A stretch of 34,482 bases of DNA, from positions 23,148-57,629 of the forward strand of contig DJCX01000081.1 of assembly GCA_002430755.1 (NCBI GenBank), written 5' to 3'. Made by a program: the position numbers and the translations under genes. The notes beneath the pieces are model-generated. The model was not told the origin of the DNA. It did no database searches and was given only the letters and a program-made list of their open reading frames with translations. The DNA is from Flavobacteriales bacterium UBA5939 (GTDB lineage Bacteria > Bacteroidota > Bacteroidia > Flavobacteriales > Schleiferiaceae). Shown here piece by piece: positions 24,310 to 31,053 of the stretch. The number at the start of each line of letters is the position of its first letter. Positions within the stretch are counted from its first letter, which is position 1.

Positions 24310-25188
24310 GTGAAGTCTCGCTATTCCATAAAAGATTTAGAGCAGCTTAGTGGTATTAAAGCCCACACAATTCGTGCTTGGGAGCAACGTCACAAACTAA
24401 TCACTCCTAAGAGAACAAGCACTAACATCCGCTTCTACAGTGATGATGACCTTCGAGTTATTTTAAATGTAAGTATACTTTTAGAACACGATTGGAAGAT
24501 TGGTCAAATCGCAAAGCTCGCTCCAGAGGAAATTGCAAAATCAGCACTAGAGGCAGATCCTTACGAAGGAAATTACGCTTATGAGCTCAATGAGTTGAAA
24601 TTAAGTACACTGAACTTTGATATTGAGCGGTTCGAAGCAATAATGTCAACTTGCATCGATAAACATGGTATCCATAATACTTTTCAGAAAGTCATTGGAG
24701 ATTATATCCAAGAATTAGGGAAACTCTGGCTTAGCGGATCAGTAAGTATTTCTCAAGAGCACTTCATGTCATCTATGATTCGTCAAAAGTTGTATTCAGC
24801 CCTTGATGAACTTAATGCAGGCGATAGCGGAAAAACATTTGCGCTTTTCCTACCAGCGAATGAGCTACATGAGATTGGGCTTCTTTATTTAGCCTATGTC
24901 CTGAAGGAACGTGGTGAAAGGGTAATTTATCTTGGTCAAAGTCTACCGAAGGAGTATCTAACCGATTTGTTGGATAATCAAAATGTAGATGCACTTATAT
25001 CAGTATTCACTACAAACCCAGACGTCGAATATTTGCCAGAATATCTACGTGATTTAGACGATCTTATCCACGATCGTGGGGTAGAGGTACACCTAACGGG
25101 GTATCAATTCAATGATTTCTCCGAAAATAAGTTTCGGGATAACATTCACATTTACAGCACATTAAAGGATTTGACTACCCATATTTAA
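24310..25188 (+). CDS. CarH/LitR-type adenosylcobalamin-dependent light-sensing MerR regulator
   Basis: A 292-aa three-part photoreceptor repressor. Residues 5-72 are a MerR winged helix (SIKDLEQLSGIKAHTIRAWE). About 95-165 is the helical B12-capping domain with the full Wx9EH signature: Trp140, Glu150, His151. About 175-290 is the cobalamin-binding Rossmann domain with ExHxxG (Glu185, His187, Gly190), where His187 would be the lower ligand. In characterised CarH/LitR proteins, AdoB12 drives DNA-bound tetramer formation in the dark, and light breaks the Co-C bond and releases DNA. All signature residues are present, so this is predicted to be light-responsive. The GTG start follows an in-frame TAA closely (24301-24303), so it is well constrained. 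It precedes the ECF sigma and crtI/crtB genes. Confidence 0.9.
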   Translation: MKSRYSIKDLEQLSGIKAHTIRAWEQRHKLITPKRTSTNIRFYSDDDLRVILNVSILLEHDWKIGQIAKLAPEEIAKSALEADPYEGNYAYELNELKLSTLNFDIERFEAIMSTCIDKHGIHNTFQKVIGDYIQELGKLWLSGSVSISQEHFMSSMIRQKLYSALDELNAGDSGKTFALFLPANELHEIGLLYLAYVLKERGERVIYLGQSLPKEYLTDLLDNQNVDALISVFTTNPDVEYLPEYLRDLDDLIHDRGVEVHLTGYQFNDFSENKFRDNIHIYSTLKDLTTHI

Positions 25189-25201
25189 TGGGTATTTAGA
25201 C

Positions 25202-25278
25202 TTGTTTAATAAATTTTATTCATCGTTAGACAAATTGTTTGAACATATTGTTTAACTTTGAGGAAGCAACCTTAAACA
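25202..25278. promoter_or_regulatory. Cluster of four TGTTTRA repeats, candidate CarH/LitR operator
   Basis: TTGTTTAA at 25202-25209, TTGTTTGA at 25235-25242 and TTGTTTAA at 25248-25255 are direct repeats, the last two 13 bp start to start. A fourth copy of the core, inverted, is TTAAACA at 25272-25278. The two close repeats cover the region from about -33 to -7 of the sigma-factor promoter. Tandem short direct repeats overlapping the promoter are the arrangement used by CarH-type repressors, so this is a reasonable operator for the upstream regulator; the assignment is inference. Confidence 0.5.
25253..25260 (+). promoter_or_regulatory. -7 box of the ECF sigma/carotenoid operon promoter
   Basis: TAACTTTG matches TAnnTTTG exactly and lies 26 bases upstream of the sigma-factor ATG at 25287. 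The nearest TTG (25235-25237) gives a 15-base spacer where 19 is ideal, so the -33 contact is probably poor. The box overlaps the third TTGTTTRA repeat by three bases, consistent with regulation by a bound repressor. Confidence 0.6.
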
Positions 25279-25286
25279 TTGTCTTT

Positions 25287-25793
25287 ATGTCAACCGCAGA
25301 ATTTGGAGAATTAATTGATCGTGAGCACGACTTTTTGCATCAGTTAGCAATGAAGTTGACCAAGCGTCATGACGATGCCCAAGACCTAATCCAGGATACT
25401 TATTTCAAGGCTCTCAAGAACAAGGACAAGTTTGCCACTGGGACTAATCTCAAAGGATGGTTGTATACCATCATGAAAAACACTTTCATCAATAATTACC
25501 GTCGCAAGAAGCAACAAAACACCTTTGTCGATGAAACTGAAAGCCAATTCTTTTTAAATAGTAAAGAGGCTAGCAGAACGACTCTTACCGACGCGAATGT
25601 AGATAACGACTACATCATGGAGCAGATAAATTCAATCGAGCCCCATTACACAGAGGCGTTTTTCATGCATTATGAAGGGTATAAGTACGAGGAAATTGCA
25701 GAGCACTTTAACATTCCTCTAGGTACAGTTAAATCCCGAATTTTCTTAGCACGAAAGAAAATGATGGAGAAGCTCGCCGACCAACGCCACTAA
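25287..25793 (+). CDS. ECF-type RNA polymerase sigma factor
   Basis: A 168-aa sigma-70 family protein with only regions 2 and 4. Region 2 (about 20-75) includes DDAQDLIQDTYFKAL and NLKGWLYTIMKNTFINNYRR. Region 4 (about 115-165) includes YEEIAEHFNIPLGTVKSRIFLARKKM, a helix-turn-helix for -35 recognition. No anti-sigma gene is adjacent, unusual for classical ECF factors, so control may be at transcription through the upstream light sensor. The frame opens at 25239, but homology and the promoter position support the ATG at 25287 (MSTAEFGELI). It is 22 bp before crtI in the same direction and could drive carotenoid and photolyase genes, here or elsewhere. Confidence 0.9.
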   Translation: MSTAEFGELIDREHDFLHQLAMKLTKRHDDAQDLIQDTYFKALKNKDKFATGTNLKGWLYTIMKNTFINNYRRKKQQNTFVDETESQFFLNSKEASRTTLTDANVDNDYIMEQINSIEPHYTEAFFMHYEGYKYEEIAEHFNIPLGTVKSRIFLARKKMMEKLADQRH

Positions 25794-25815
25794 CCACAGC
25801 CTACCGCCTTATCAC

Positions 25816-27303
25816 ATGAAATCAGTTATTGTCATTGGTTCTGGGTTCGCAGGCCTAAGTGCCGCTTCCTTTTTAGCCCGTGAAGGGTACGATGTTACTG
25901 TCCTAGAGAAAAACGACCAACTTGGAGGACGAGCGCGCTCGTGGAAAAAAGATGGTTTCACTTTCGATATGGGACCTAGTTGGTACTGGATGCCCGATGT
26001 ATTTGAACGCTACTTTTCAGAATTCGACACTAAAGTAGAAGACCTCTATAATTTAGTACGATTGGATCCTTCTTATAGAGTCGTGTTTGGTCCAAACGAT
26101 CATGAGGACCAAAGCGCCAACATGGAAGAGCTTGAAGCCATGTTTGATAGACTGGACCCTGGATCAGGATTACGCTTACGTAAGTTTTTGAAGCAAGGAG
26201 CTTACAAATACGAAGTTGGCATTAAGGATCTCGTTTTTCGTCCAGGGCGCTCTCTAACAGAATTTATGGACTTTAGGATTGTCAAAGGCCTCTTTCAGTT
26301 GGATATGCTCAAGGACATTAGGAAGCATGTTGCAGAAGTAAGCATGCATCCTAAGCTCAAGGCGATCCTCGAATTCCCTGTTTTATTTCTTGGCGCCTTA
26401 CCCCAAAATACGCCTGCACTATATAGCTTAATGAATTACGCTGATATGTCGTTGGGGACTTGGTATCCCATGAACGGTATGAACGAAATTATTCAAGGAA
26501 TGATTCGTGTTGCTAAAGAGCAAGGGGTGAAATTCAGAACATCAACCGAAGTAACAGGATTTAAGTATTCCAATAATCGAATAGTTAGTGTATTGACGAA
26601 AGGAGGTTCGTTTACCGCAGATATTGTTGTGGGAGGTGCTGATTACCATCATATTGATCAGGTCATCAGTTCTCCTAAATACAGGGAATACACTCCAGAA
26701 TATTGGGACAAACGCAAGATGGCACCGTCATCACTACTTTATTACCTAGGAATTAAAGGTGAAGTACCTAACGTCTTGCATCACAACCTGTTTTTTGACC
26801 ATGAATTGGATCAGCATGCACACGAGATTTATACAGACCCTAAATGGCCCACAAAACCTCTTTTCTATGCTAGTGCTCCGTCAAAAACAGATGCAAGTGT
26901 AGCACCCGAGGGCTGTGAAAATATGTTCCTACTCATGCCAACTGCTCCTGGTATGGACGGGGATACAGAAGAAGTCCGTGAAAAATATTATAACTTGATG
27001 ATGGATCGTCTTGAAGAATTTACCGGTTCCTCAATTCGTGACAGGGTAGTGGTAAAACGGAGTTTTGCCTATCAAGATTTTAAATCAGAATACAACAGTT
27101 TTAAAGGCAATGCATACGGCCTTGCCAACACAATAGACCAAACCGCAATTCTTAAGCCTAGACTGAAGAGCAAAAAAGTGAGCAATTTGTACTTCGCTGG
27201 ACAACTTACTACGCCTGGACCTGGAGTTCCTCCATGCTTGATTAGTGGGGAAGTTGTGAGTAAAGAAATCGCGAAGGACTATCAAATAAAGAAAGCGGTA
27301 TGA
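25816..27303 (+). CDS. crtI: Phytoene desaturase, CrtI family
   Basis: A 495-aa FAD-dependent desaturase. The N-terminal dinucleotide-binding motif is VIGSGFAGLSAA with Gly8, Gly10 and Gly13, followed by EKNDQLGGRARSW. The C-terminal signature is NLYFAGQLTTPGPGVPPCLISGE. Such enzymes convert colourless phytoene to lycopene or neurosporene, membrane-associated. The sequence resembles bacterial CrtI used for C40 carotenoids; diapophytoene desaturase activity cannot be excluded, but the crtB partner and flavobacterial context favour C40. Its TGA overlaps the crtB ATG (ATGA at 27300-27303). Confidence 0.94.
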   Translation: MKSVIVIGSGFAGLSAASFLAREGYDVTVLEKNDQLGGRARSWKKDGFTFDMGPSWYWMPDVFERYFSEFDTKVEDLYNLVRLDPSYRVVFGPNDHEDQSANMEELEAMFDRLDPGSGLRLRKFLKQGAYKYEVGIKDLVFRPGRSLTEFMDFRIVKGLFQLDMLKDIRKHVAEVSMHPKLKAILEFPVLFLGALPQNTPALYSLMNYADMSLGTWYPMNGMNEIIQGMIRVAKEQGVKFRTSTEVTGFKYSNNRIVSVLTKGGSFTADIVVGGADYHHIDQVISSPKYREYTPEYWDKRKMAPSSLLYYLGIKGEVPNVLHHNLFFDHELDQHAHEIYTDPKWPTKPLFYASAPSKTDASVAPEGCENMFLLMPTAPGMDGDTEEVREKYYNLMMDRLEEFTGSSIRDRVVVKRSFAYQDFKSEYNSFKGNAYGLANTIDQTAILKPRLKSKKVSNLYFAGQLTTPGPGVPPCLISGEVVSKEIAKDYQIKKAV

Positions 27304-28136
27304 AAGCACTCTTTGACAGCGTAAGTATTCGCACATCAAGAATGACGACTAAAGCGTATAGTACGTCGTTCTCACTGGGTATTCTAGGTCTTGACAAGAA
27401 GTACCACGATCCCATATATGCCATCTATGGCTTTGTTAGATTTGCAGATGAAATCGTTGATACGTTTGAGGACTATTCTCAGAAAGAGTTGCTCGAACGC
27501 TTTTGGAAGGATACTTATCTAGCACTAGACGAGAAGATTAGTTTGAATCCTATACTTAATAGTTTTCAGCAAGTGGTGAATGCGTTTAATATTGACAGAG
27601 ATCTAATCGAAACATTCTTGAAGTCCATGGAAATGGATTTATACAAAAATGATTATGATGAGGAAGGATACAAGGCCTACATCCTAGGTAGTGCCGAGGT
27701 AGTTGGACTCATGTGTCTAAAGGTTTTTGTTGACGGCAATGAAAAACGATACCAAGAGCTTAAAAAGCCTGCAATGCAATTAGGCTCTGCCTTCCAGAAG
27801 ATTAATTTCCTAAGAGATCTACACGCCGATTACCATGCTTTGGGAAGAACTTATTTTCCAGGAGTAGACTTGAATGAATTTAACGAGCGGGTAAAAGCTG
27901 AGATTGAGGCCGACATAGATATTGACTTTAAGGCAGGATACGAAGGGATTAAACAACTTCCTAAAGGAGCACGATTTGGAGTCTATATCGCATACGTATA
28001 TTACTACAGTCTATTCAAGAAGATTTGTAATACACATGCAGATATCATTTTGAATGAGCGTGTGCGTATTTCGAACAAAAGGAAGTACGGTTTGTTTTTA
28101 AGTTCGTACGTTAGACACACCATAAACTGGATATAA
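27300..28136 (+). CDS. crtB: Phytoene synthase
   Basis: A 278-aa squalene/phytoene synthase family enzyme. The two aspartate-rich motifs that bind diphosphate through magnesium are DEIVD (50-54) and DLHAD (173-177), the latter within NFLRDLHADYHALGRTYFP. It condenses two geranylgeranyl diphosphates to phytoene, the first committed carotenoid step. Full length for the family. It is coupled to crtI by a four-base overlap and followed by idi after nine bases. No lycopene cyclase (crtY) or beta-carotene hydroxylase (crtZ), often next in flavobacteria, is in the window. Confidence 0.94.
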   Translation: MKALFDSVSIRTSRMTTKAYSTSFSLGILGLDKKYHDPIYAIYGFVRFADEIVDTFEDYSQKELLERFWKDTYLALDEKISLNPILNSFQQVVNAFNIDRDLIETFLKSMEMDLYKNDYDEEGYKAYILGSAEVVGLMCLKVFVDGNEKRYQELKKPAMQLGSAFQKINFLRDLHADYHALGRTYFPGVDLNEFNERVKAEIEADIDIDFKAGYEGIKQLPKGARFGVYIAYVYYYSLFKKICNTHADIILNERVRISNKRKYGLFLSSYVRHTINWI

Positions 28137-28145
28137 CATATTACA

Positions 28146-28676
28146 ATGCTTGAACAAGTTATCCTGGTCGATTCGGACGATAATCCGATTGGGCTGATGG
28201 AGAAAATGGAAGCGCACCGAAAGGCGAAACTGCACCGTGCATTCTCTGTTTTCGCCATGAACGACAACAACGAAATTTTACTTCAAAGACGTGCTCTACA
28301 CAAGTACCACAGTGGTGGACTATGGACGAACACGTGTTGTTCTCATCCTAGAGATGGAGAAACTGTGGAAGAAGCCGCCACAAGAAGATTAATGGAAGAG
28401 ATGGGTTTTACCTGTTCGGTCAAACGTATTTTTTCATTTATCTACAAAGCAGAATTGGACAATGATTTAACGGAGCATGAGCTGGACCATGTCCTCATTG
28501 CCCGTTACAACGAAGATCCAAATATTAACCCTGAAGAAGTCGATAGTTTTGACTGGAAATCAGTGGATTGGGTGGCTGAAGACATGAAAGCTCATCCTGA
28601 GAAGTACACTGAATGGTTCAAAATAATCTATGACCGATTCTTAAAGTATTGGCATAATGAGAATCACGGTATGTAG
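28146..28676 (+). CDS. idi: Isopentenyl-diphosphate delta-isomerase, type I
   Basis: A 176-aa Nudix-fold isomerase. The catalytic cysteine lies in TNTCCSHP (Cys64 or Cys65, with metal ligand His67), and the Nudix-like helix reads EEAATRRLMEEMGF. Metal-binding glutamates are in TEHELDHV (Glu100, Glu102). It interconverts IPP and DMAPP, raising the supply of prenyl units to phytoene synthase. Its position directly after crtB ties isoprenoid precursor supply to carotenoid output. Its last 20 bases overlap the start of the PTPS-type gene. Confidence 0.95.
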   Translation: MLEQVILVDSDDNPIGLMEKMEAHRKAKLHRAFSVFAMNDNNEILLQRRALHKYHSGGLWTNTCCSHPRDGETVEEAATRRLMEEMGFTCSVKRIFSFIYKAELDNDLTEHELDHVLIARYNEDPNINPEEVDSFDWKSVDWVAEDMKAHPEKYTEWFKIIYDRFLKYWHNENHGM

Positions 28677-29067
28677 ACGAGCACATTTTAATGCTGCACA
28701 TAGGTTGCACAATCCTGAATTGAGCGCTGCTGAAAATGCAGCCACTTTTGGGAAGTGCAATAATGAGTATTACCACGGTCACAACTATGAACTCATCGTT
28801 CATGTTACAGGGGAAGTCGACCCGAAGACTGGGTATCTCATAGATATGAAAGTCCTCCGAGATCATATTAAGAAAGAGGTAGAAGACTACTTAGATCACA
28901 AAAATCTGAACGTACAAGTAGAGGAGTTTAAAACGCTCAATCCAACCGCAGAGCATATAGCTTTTGTCATTTGGAATAGGTTGCGAAGCGTACTCAATAC
29001 TGACTTAGAATTAAAAGTGACGCTTTACGAGACGCCACGTAACTACGTTGAATACAGCGGTAAATAA
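28657..29067 (+). CDS. 6-pyruvoyl-tetrahydropterin synthase / QueD superfamily protein
   Basis: A 136-aa T-fold enzyme. Zinc ligands are His15 (in FNAAHRL), His40 and His42 (YYHGHNYEL), with catalytic Cys34 in FGKCNN. The GKCNN...HGHNY arrangement resembles eukaryotic-type 6-pyruvoyl-tetrahydropterin synthase more than E. coli QueD, where Cys and the HGH motif are spaced differently. Glu in LYETP near the end should bind the pterin ring. The substrate of PTPS and QueD alike is dihydroneopterin triphosphate, the product of FolE, encoded next (7 bp after the stop). No queC, queE or queF is nearby, so a tetrahydropterin role linked to the photolyase block seems more likely than queuosine, but QueD activity is not excluded. 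Confidence 0.85.
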   Translation: MRITVCRRAHFNAAHRLHNPELSAAENAATFGKCNNEYYHGHNYELIVHVTGEVDPKTGYLIDMKVLRDHIKKEVEDYLDHKNLNVQVEEFKTLNPTAEHIAFVIWNRLRSVLNTDLELKVTLYETPRNYVEYSGK

Positions 29068-29074
29068 AAGTATT

Positions 29075-29746
29075 ATGACACACCACGAAAAGGGCTACAC
29101 TGCTGAGCAATTGGAACAGTTGGTAGAAGCACATTTGGGCACTTCAATAGACACTCCATTGCGTTCTGACGCCTTCGATATGTCAGAAGATGAGAAAATT
29201 AGTTTAATCGCTGAAAAATTCCGTGATATCATGGATATTTTAGGACTAGATCTCAACGACGATAGCTTGAACGGTACACCTTTACGCGTTGCTAAAATGT
29301 ACGTTAAGGAAGCTTTTGCGGGTCTTAATCCTGAGAATAAGCCTGAGATGAAGTTGTTTTCTAACAAATTTGAGTACAATGAAATGCTTATTGAAAAGGA
29401 CATCAAAGTCCATTCGCACTGTGAGCATCATTTCGTGCCAATTATTGGAAAGTGTCACGTAGCATACATTCCGAATGGTAGCGTCGTTGGCCTAAGTAAG
29501 CTGAATCGTATTGTTAGGCACTATGCCAAGCGACCACAGGTTCAAGAAAGACTTACAAGACAAATTGCAGAGGCACTCATGGAAGGTCTGGGTACCAATG
29601 ATGTGGCCGTATACCTAGAAGCTGACCACATGTGTGTAAAAACTCGGGGTATTGAAGACGACGGCAGTTCGACCATTACGATGTCCTTCCATGGAGAATT
29701 TGAAAAAGACATGAACAAAAAAGCATTTCTGGAGTCATTTAGATGA
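29075..29746 (+). CDS. folE: GTP cyclohydrolase I
   Basis: A 223-aa type IA enzyme that converts GTP to 7,8-dihydroneopterin triphosphate, entry to folate and biopterin. Zinc ligands are Cys116 and His119 in HSHCEHHFVP and Cys187 in EADHMCVKTRG. The stretch LSKLNRIVRHYAKRPQVQERL (about 140-160) is the conserved core. I choose the ATG at 29075 over an upstream in-frame TTG inside the PTPS gene. Its TGA overlaps the photolyase ATG (29743-29746), so folate/pterin synthesis and photolyase are translationally coupled. folE being light-induced with phr is known for LitR regulons in some non-phototrophic bacteria. Confidence 0.95.
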   Translation: MTHHEKGYTAEQLEQLVEAHLGTSIDTPLRSDAFDMSEDEKISLIAEKFRDIMDILGLDLNDDSLNGTPLRVAKMYVKEAFAGLNPENKPEMKLFSNKFEYNEMLIEKDIKVHSHCEHHFVPIIGKCHVAYIPNGSVVGLSKLNRIVRHYAKRPQVQERLTRQIAEALMEGLGTNDVAVYLEADHMCVKTRGIEDDGSSTITMSFHGEFEKDMNKKAFLESFR

Positions 29747-31053
29747 TGAAAGAAGTAAGTATTTTTTGGTTTAGACGCGACCTTAGGCTGGAGGACAACG
29801 CCGGACTTTGGAAAGCACTGAAAAGTGGGCATCCTGTGGTGCCTATTTTCATTTTTGATAGAAACATCTTAGATAAACTCGAGGATAAATCTGATGCTCG
29901 AGTATCGTTCTTACATCAACGATTGACAGAGATACAAGACCAGTTAACAGGTATAGGTAGCTCTTTACACGTATTCTATGGCACCCCAGAGGAGGCCATG
30001 AATATTCTTAATCAAACGTATACTGTAAAAAGTGTATTTCTGAATCGTGACTATGAACCCTATGCTCGTGAGCGAGATGAAGATGTTTTCAAATACTGGA
30101 GTGAGCATGATGTTCCTGTGGTCGGGGCGAAAGATCATGTCATTTTTGAAAAGAACGAAGTAGTGAAAGGGGACGGCACACCGTATCTAGTATTTAGTCC
30201 CTACGGTAAGGCCTGGCGCAAGAAACTGACCGACTATCATGCTAAAGCTTATCCCAATACCAAGTATTTCAAGAATTTCCTAAGACAAAAGCCATTAGCT
30301 ATTCCGACATTGGAGTCAATGGGTTTTATACGCACTGAGGTTTCATTGCCATCTTCTATTGTAGACGAGAGTATTATTGAGACGTACGATGCTACCCGTA
30401 ATTTCCCTGCCAATGAAAAGGGGACGACTAGACTTGGTATGCATTTAAGATTCGGATCAATCTCCGTGCGAAGCCTTCTGCGTAAAGGGCTTGTTAGTAA
30501 TGACACTTTCGTCAACGAACTCATATGGAGGGATTTCTTTCAAATGGCTTTGTATTATTTCCCGGAGAGTCGAGAAAAGGCTATTAAACCGAAATATGAC
30601 CTTATTCCGTGGGAAACCAATATGGAACATTTCAAAGCTTGGTGCGAGGGTAGGACAGGATATCCAATTGTAGACGCAGGTATGCGAGAATTGAACACTA
30701 CGGGCTATATGCACAATCGTGTCCGAATGATTGTAGCCAGTTTTCTGACAAAGCATTTGCTCATAGATTGGAGACTAGGGGAGCGCTACTTCGCAGAAAA
30801 GCTATTGGATTTTGATTTGGCCAGCAACATAGGCGGTTGGCAATGGGCTAGTGGATCGGGGCTGGATGCTGCACCATATTTCAGAGTATTCAATCCAACC
30901 TCTCAACTTGAGAAGTTTGACAAACAACTAAAGTATGTCAAACGCTGGGTTCCAGAATATGGTACAACCCAATATCCAGAGCCTATTGTTGAGCACAAAT
31001 GGGCTAGAGAAAGATGTTTAGAACGATTTAAGACAGCTTTGGCGAGCGCTTAA
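29743..31053 (+). CDS. phr: Photolyase/cryptochrome family protein, likely class I CPD photolyase
   Basis: A 436-aa flavoprotein. The N-terminal antenna domain starts FWFRRDLRLEDNAGL. The FAD domain has TRLGMHLRFGSISVR (about 227-241), then ELIWRDFF and GYPIVDAGMRELNTTGYMHNRVRM. The C-terminal block GGWQWASGSGLDAAPYFRVFNP is diagnostic. It should use blue/near-UV light to split cyclobutane pyrimidine dimers, with methenyltetrahydrofolate as likely antenna; a signalling cryptochrome or a member repairing other lesions is possible. Two tandem ATGs begin the frame. It overlaps folE by four bases, which links the enzyme to the supply of its likely folate antenna. Its stop overlaps the convergent gene's stop. 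Confidence 0.92.
   Translation: MMKEVSIFWFRRDLRLEDNAGLWKALKSGHPVVPIFIFDRNILDKLEDKSDARVSFLHQRLTEIQDQLTGIGSSLHVFYGTPEEAMNILNQTYTVKSVFLNRDYEPYARERDEDVFKYWSEHDVPVVGAKDHVIFEKNEVVKGDGTPYLVFSPYGKAWRKKLTDYHAKAYPNTKYFKNFLRQKPLAIPTLESMGFIRTEVSLPSSIVDESIIETYDATRNFPANEKGTTRLGMHLRFGSISVRSLLRKGLVSNDTFVNELIWRDFFQMALYYFPESREKAIKPKYDLIPWETNMEHFKAWCEGRTGYPIVDAGMRELNTTGYMHNRVRMIVASFLTKHLLIDWRLGERYFAEKLLDFDLASNIGGWQWASGSGLDAAPYFRVFNPTSQLEKFDKQLKYVKRWVPEYGTTQYPEPIVEHKWARERCLERFKTALASA

Noticed and set aside
28657..29067. Assignment as queD of queuosine synthesis
   Set aside because: No queC/E/F nearby, and the Cys-to-HGH layout is closer to pyruvoyl-tetrahydropterin synthase; kept as family-level call without a gene symbol.
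24310..31053. Horizontally acquired island
   Set aside because: No integrase, tRNA, flanking repeats or clear change in base or codon use by eye; all genes fit a native flavobacterial gene set.
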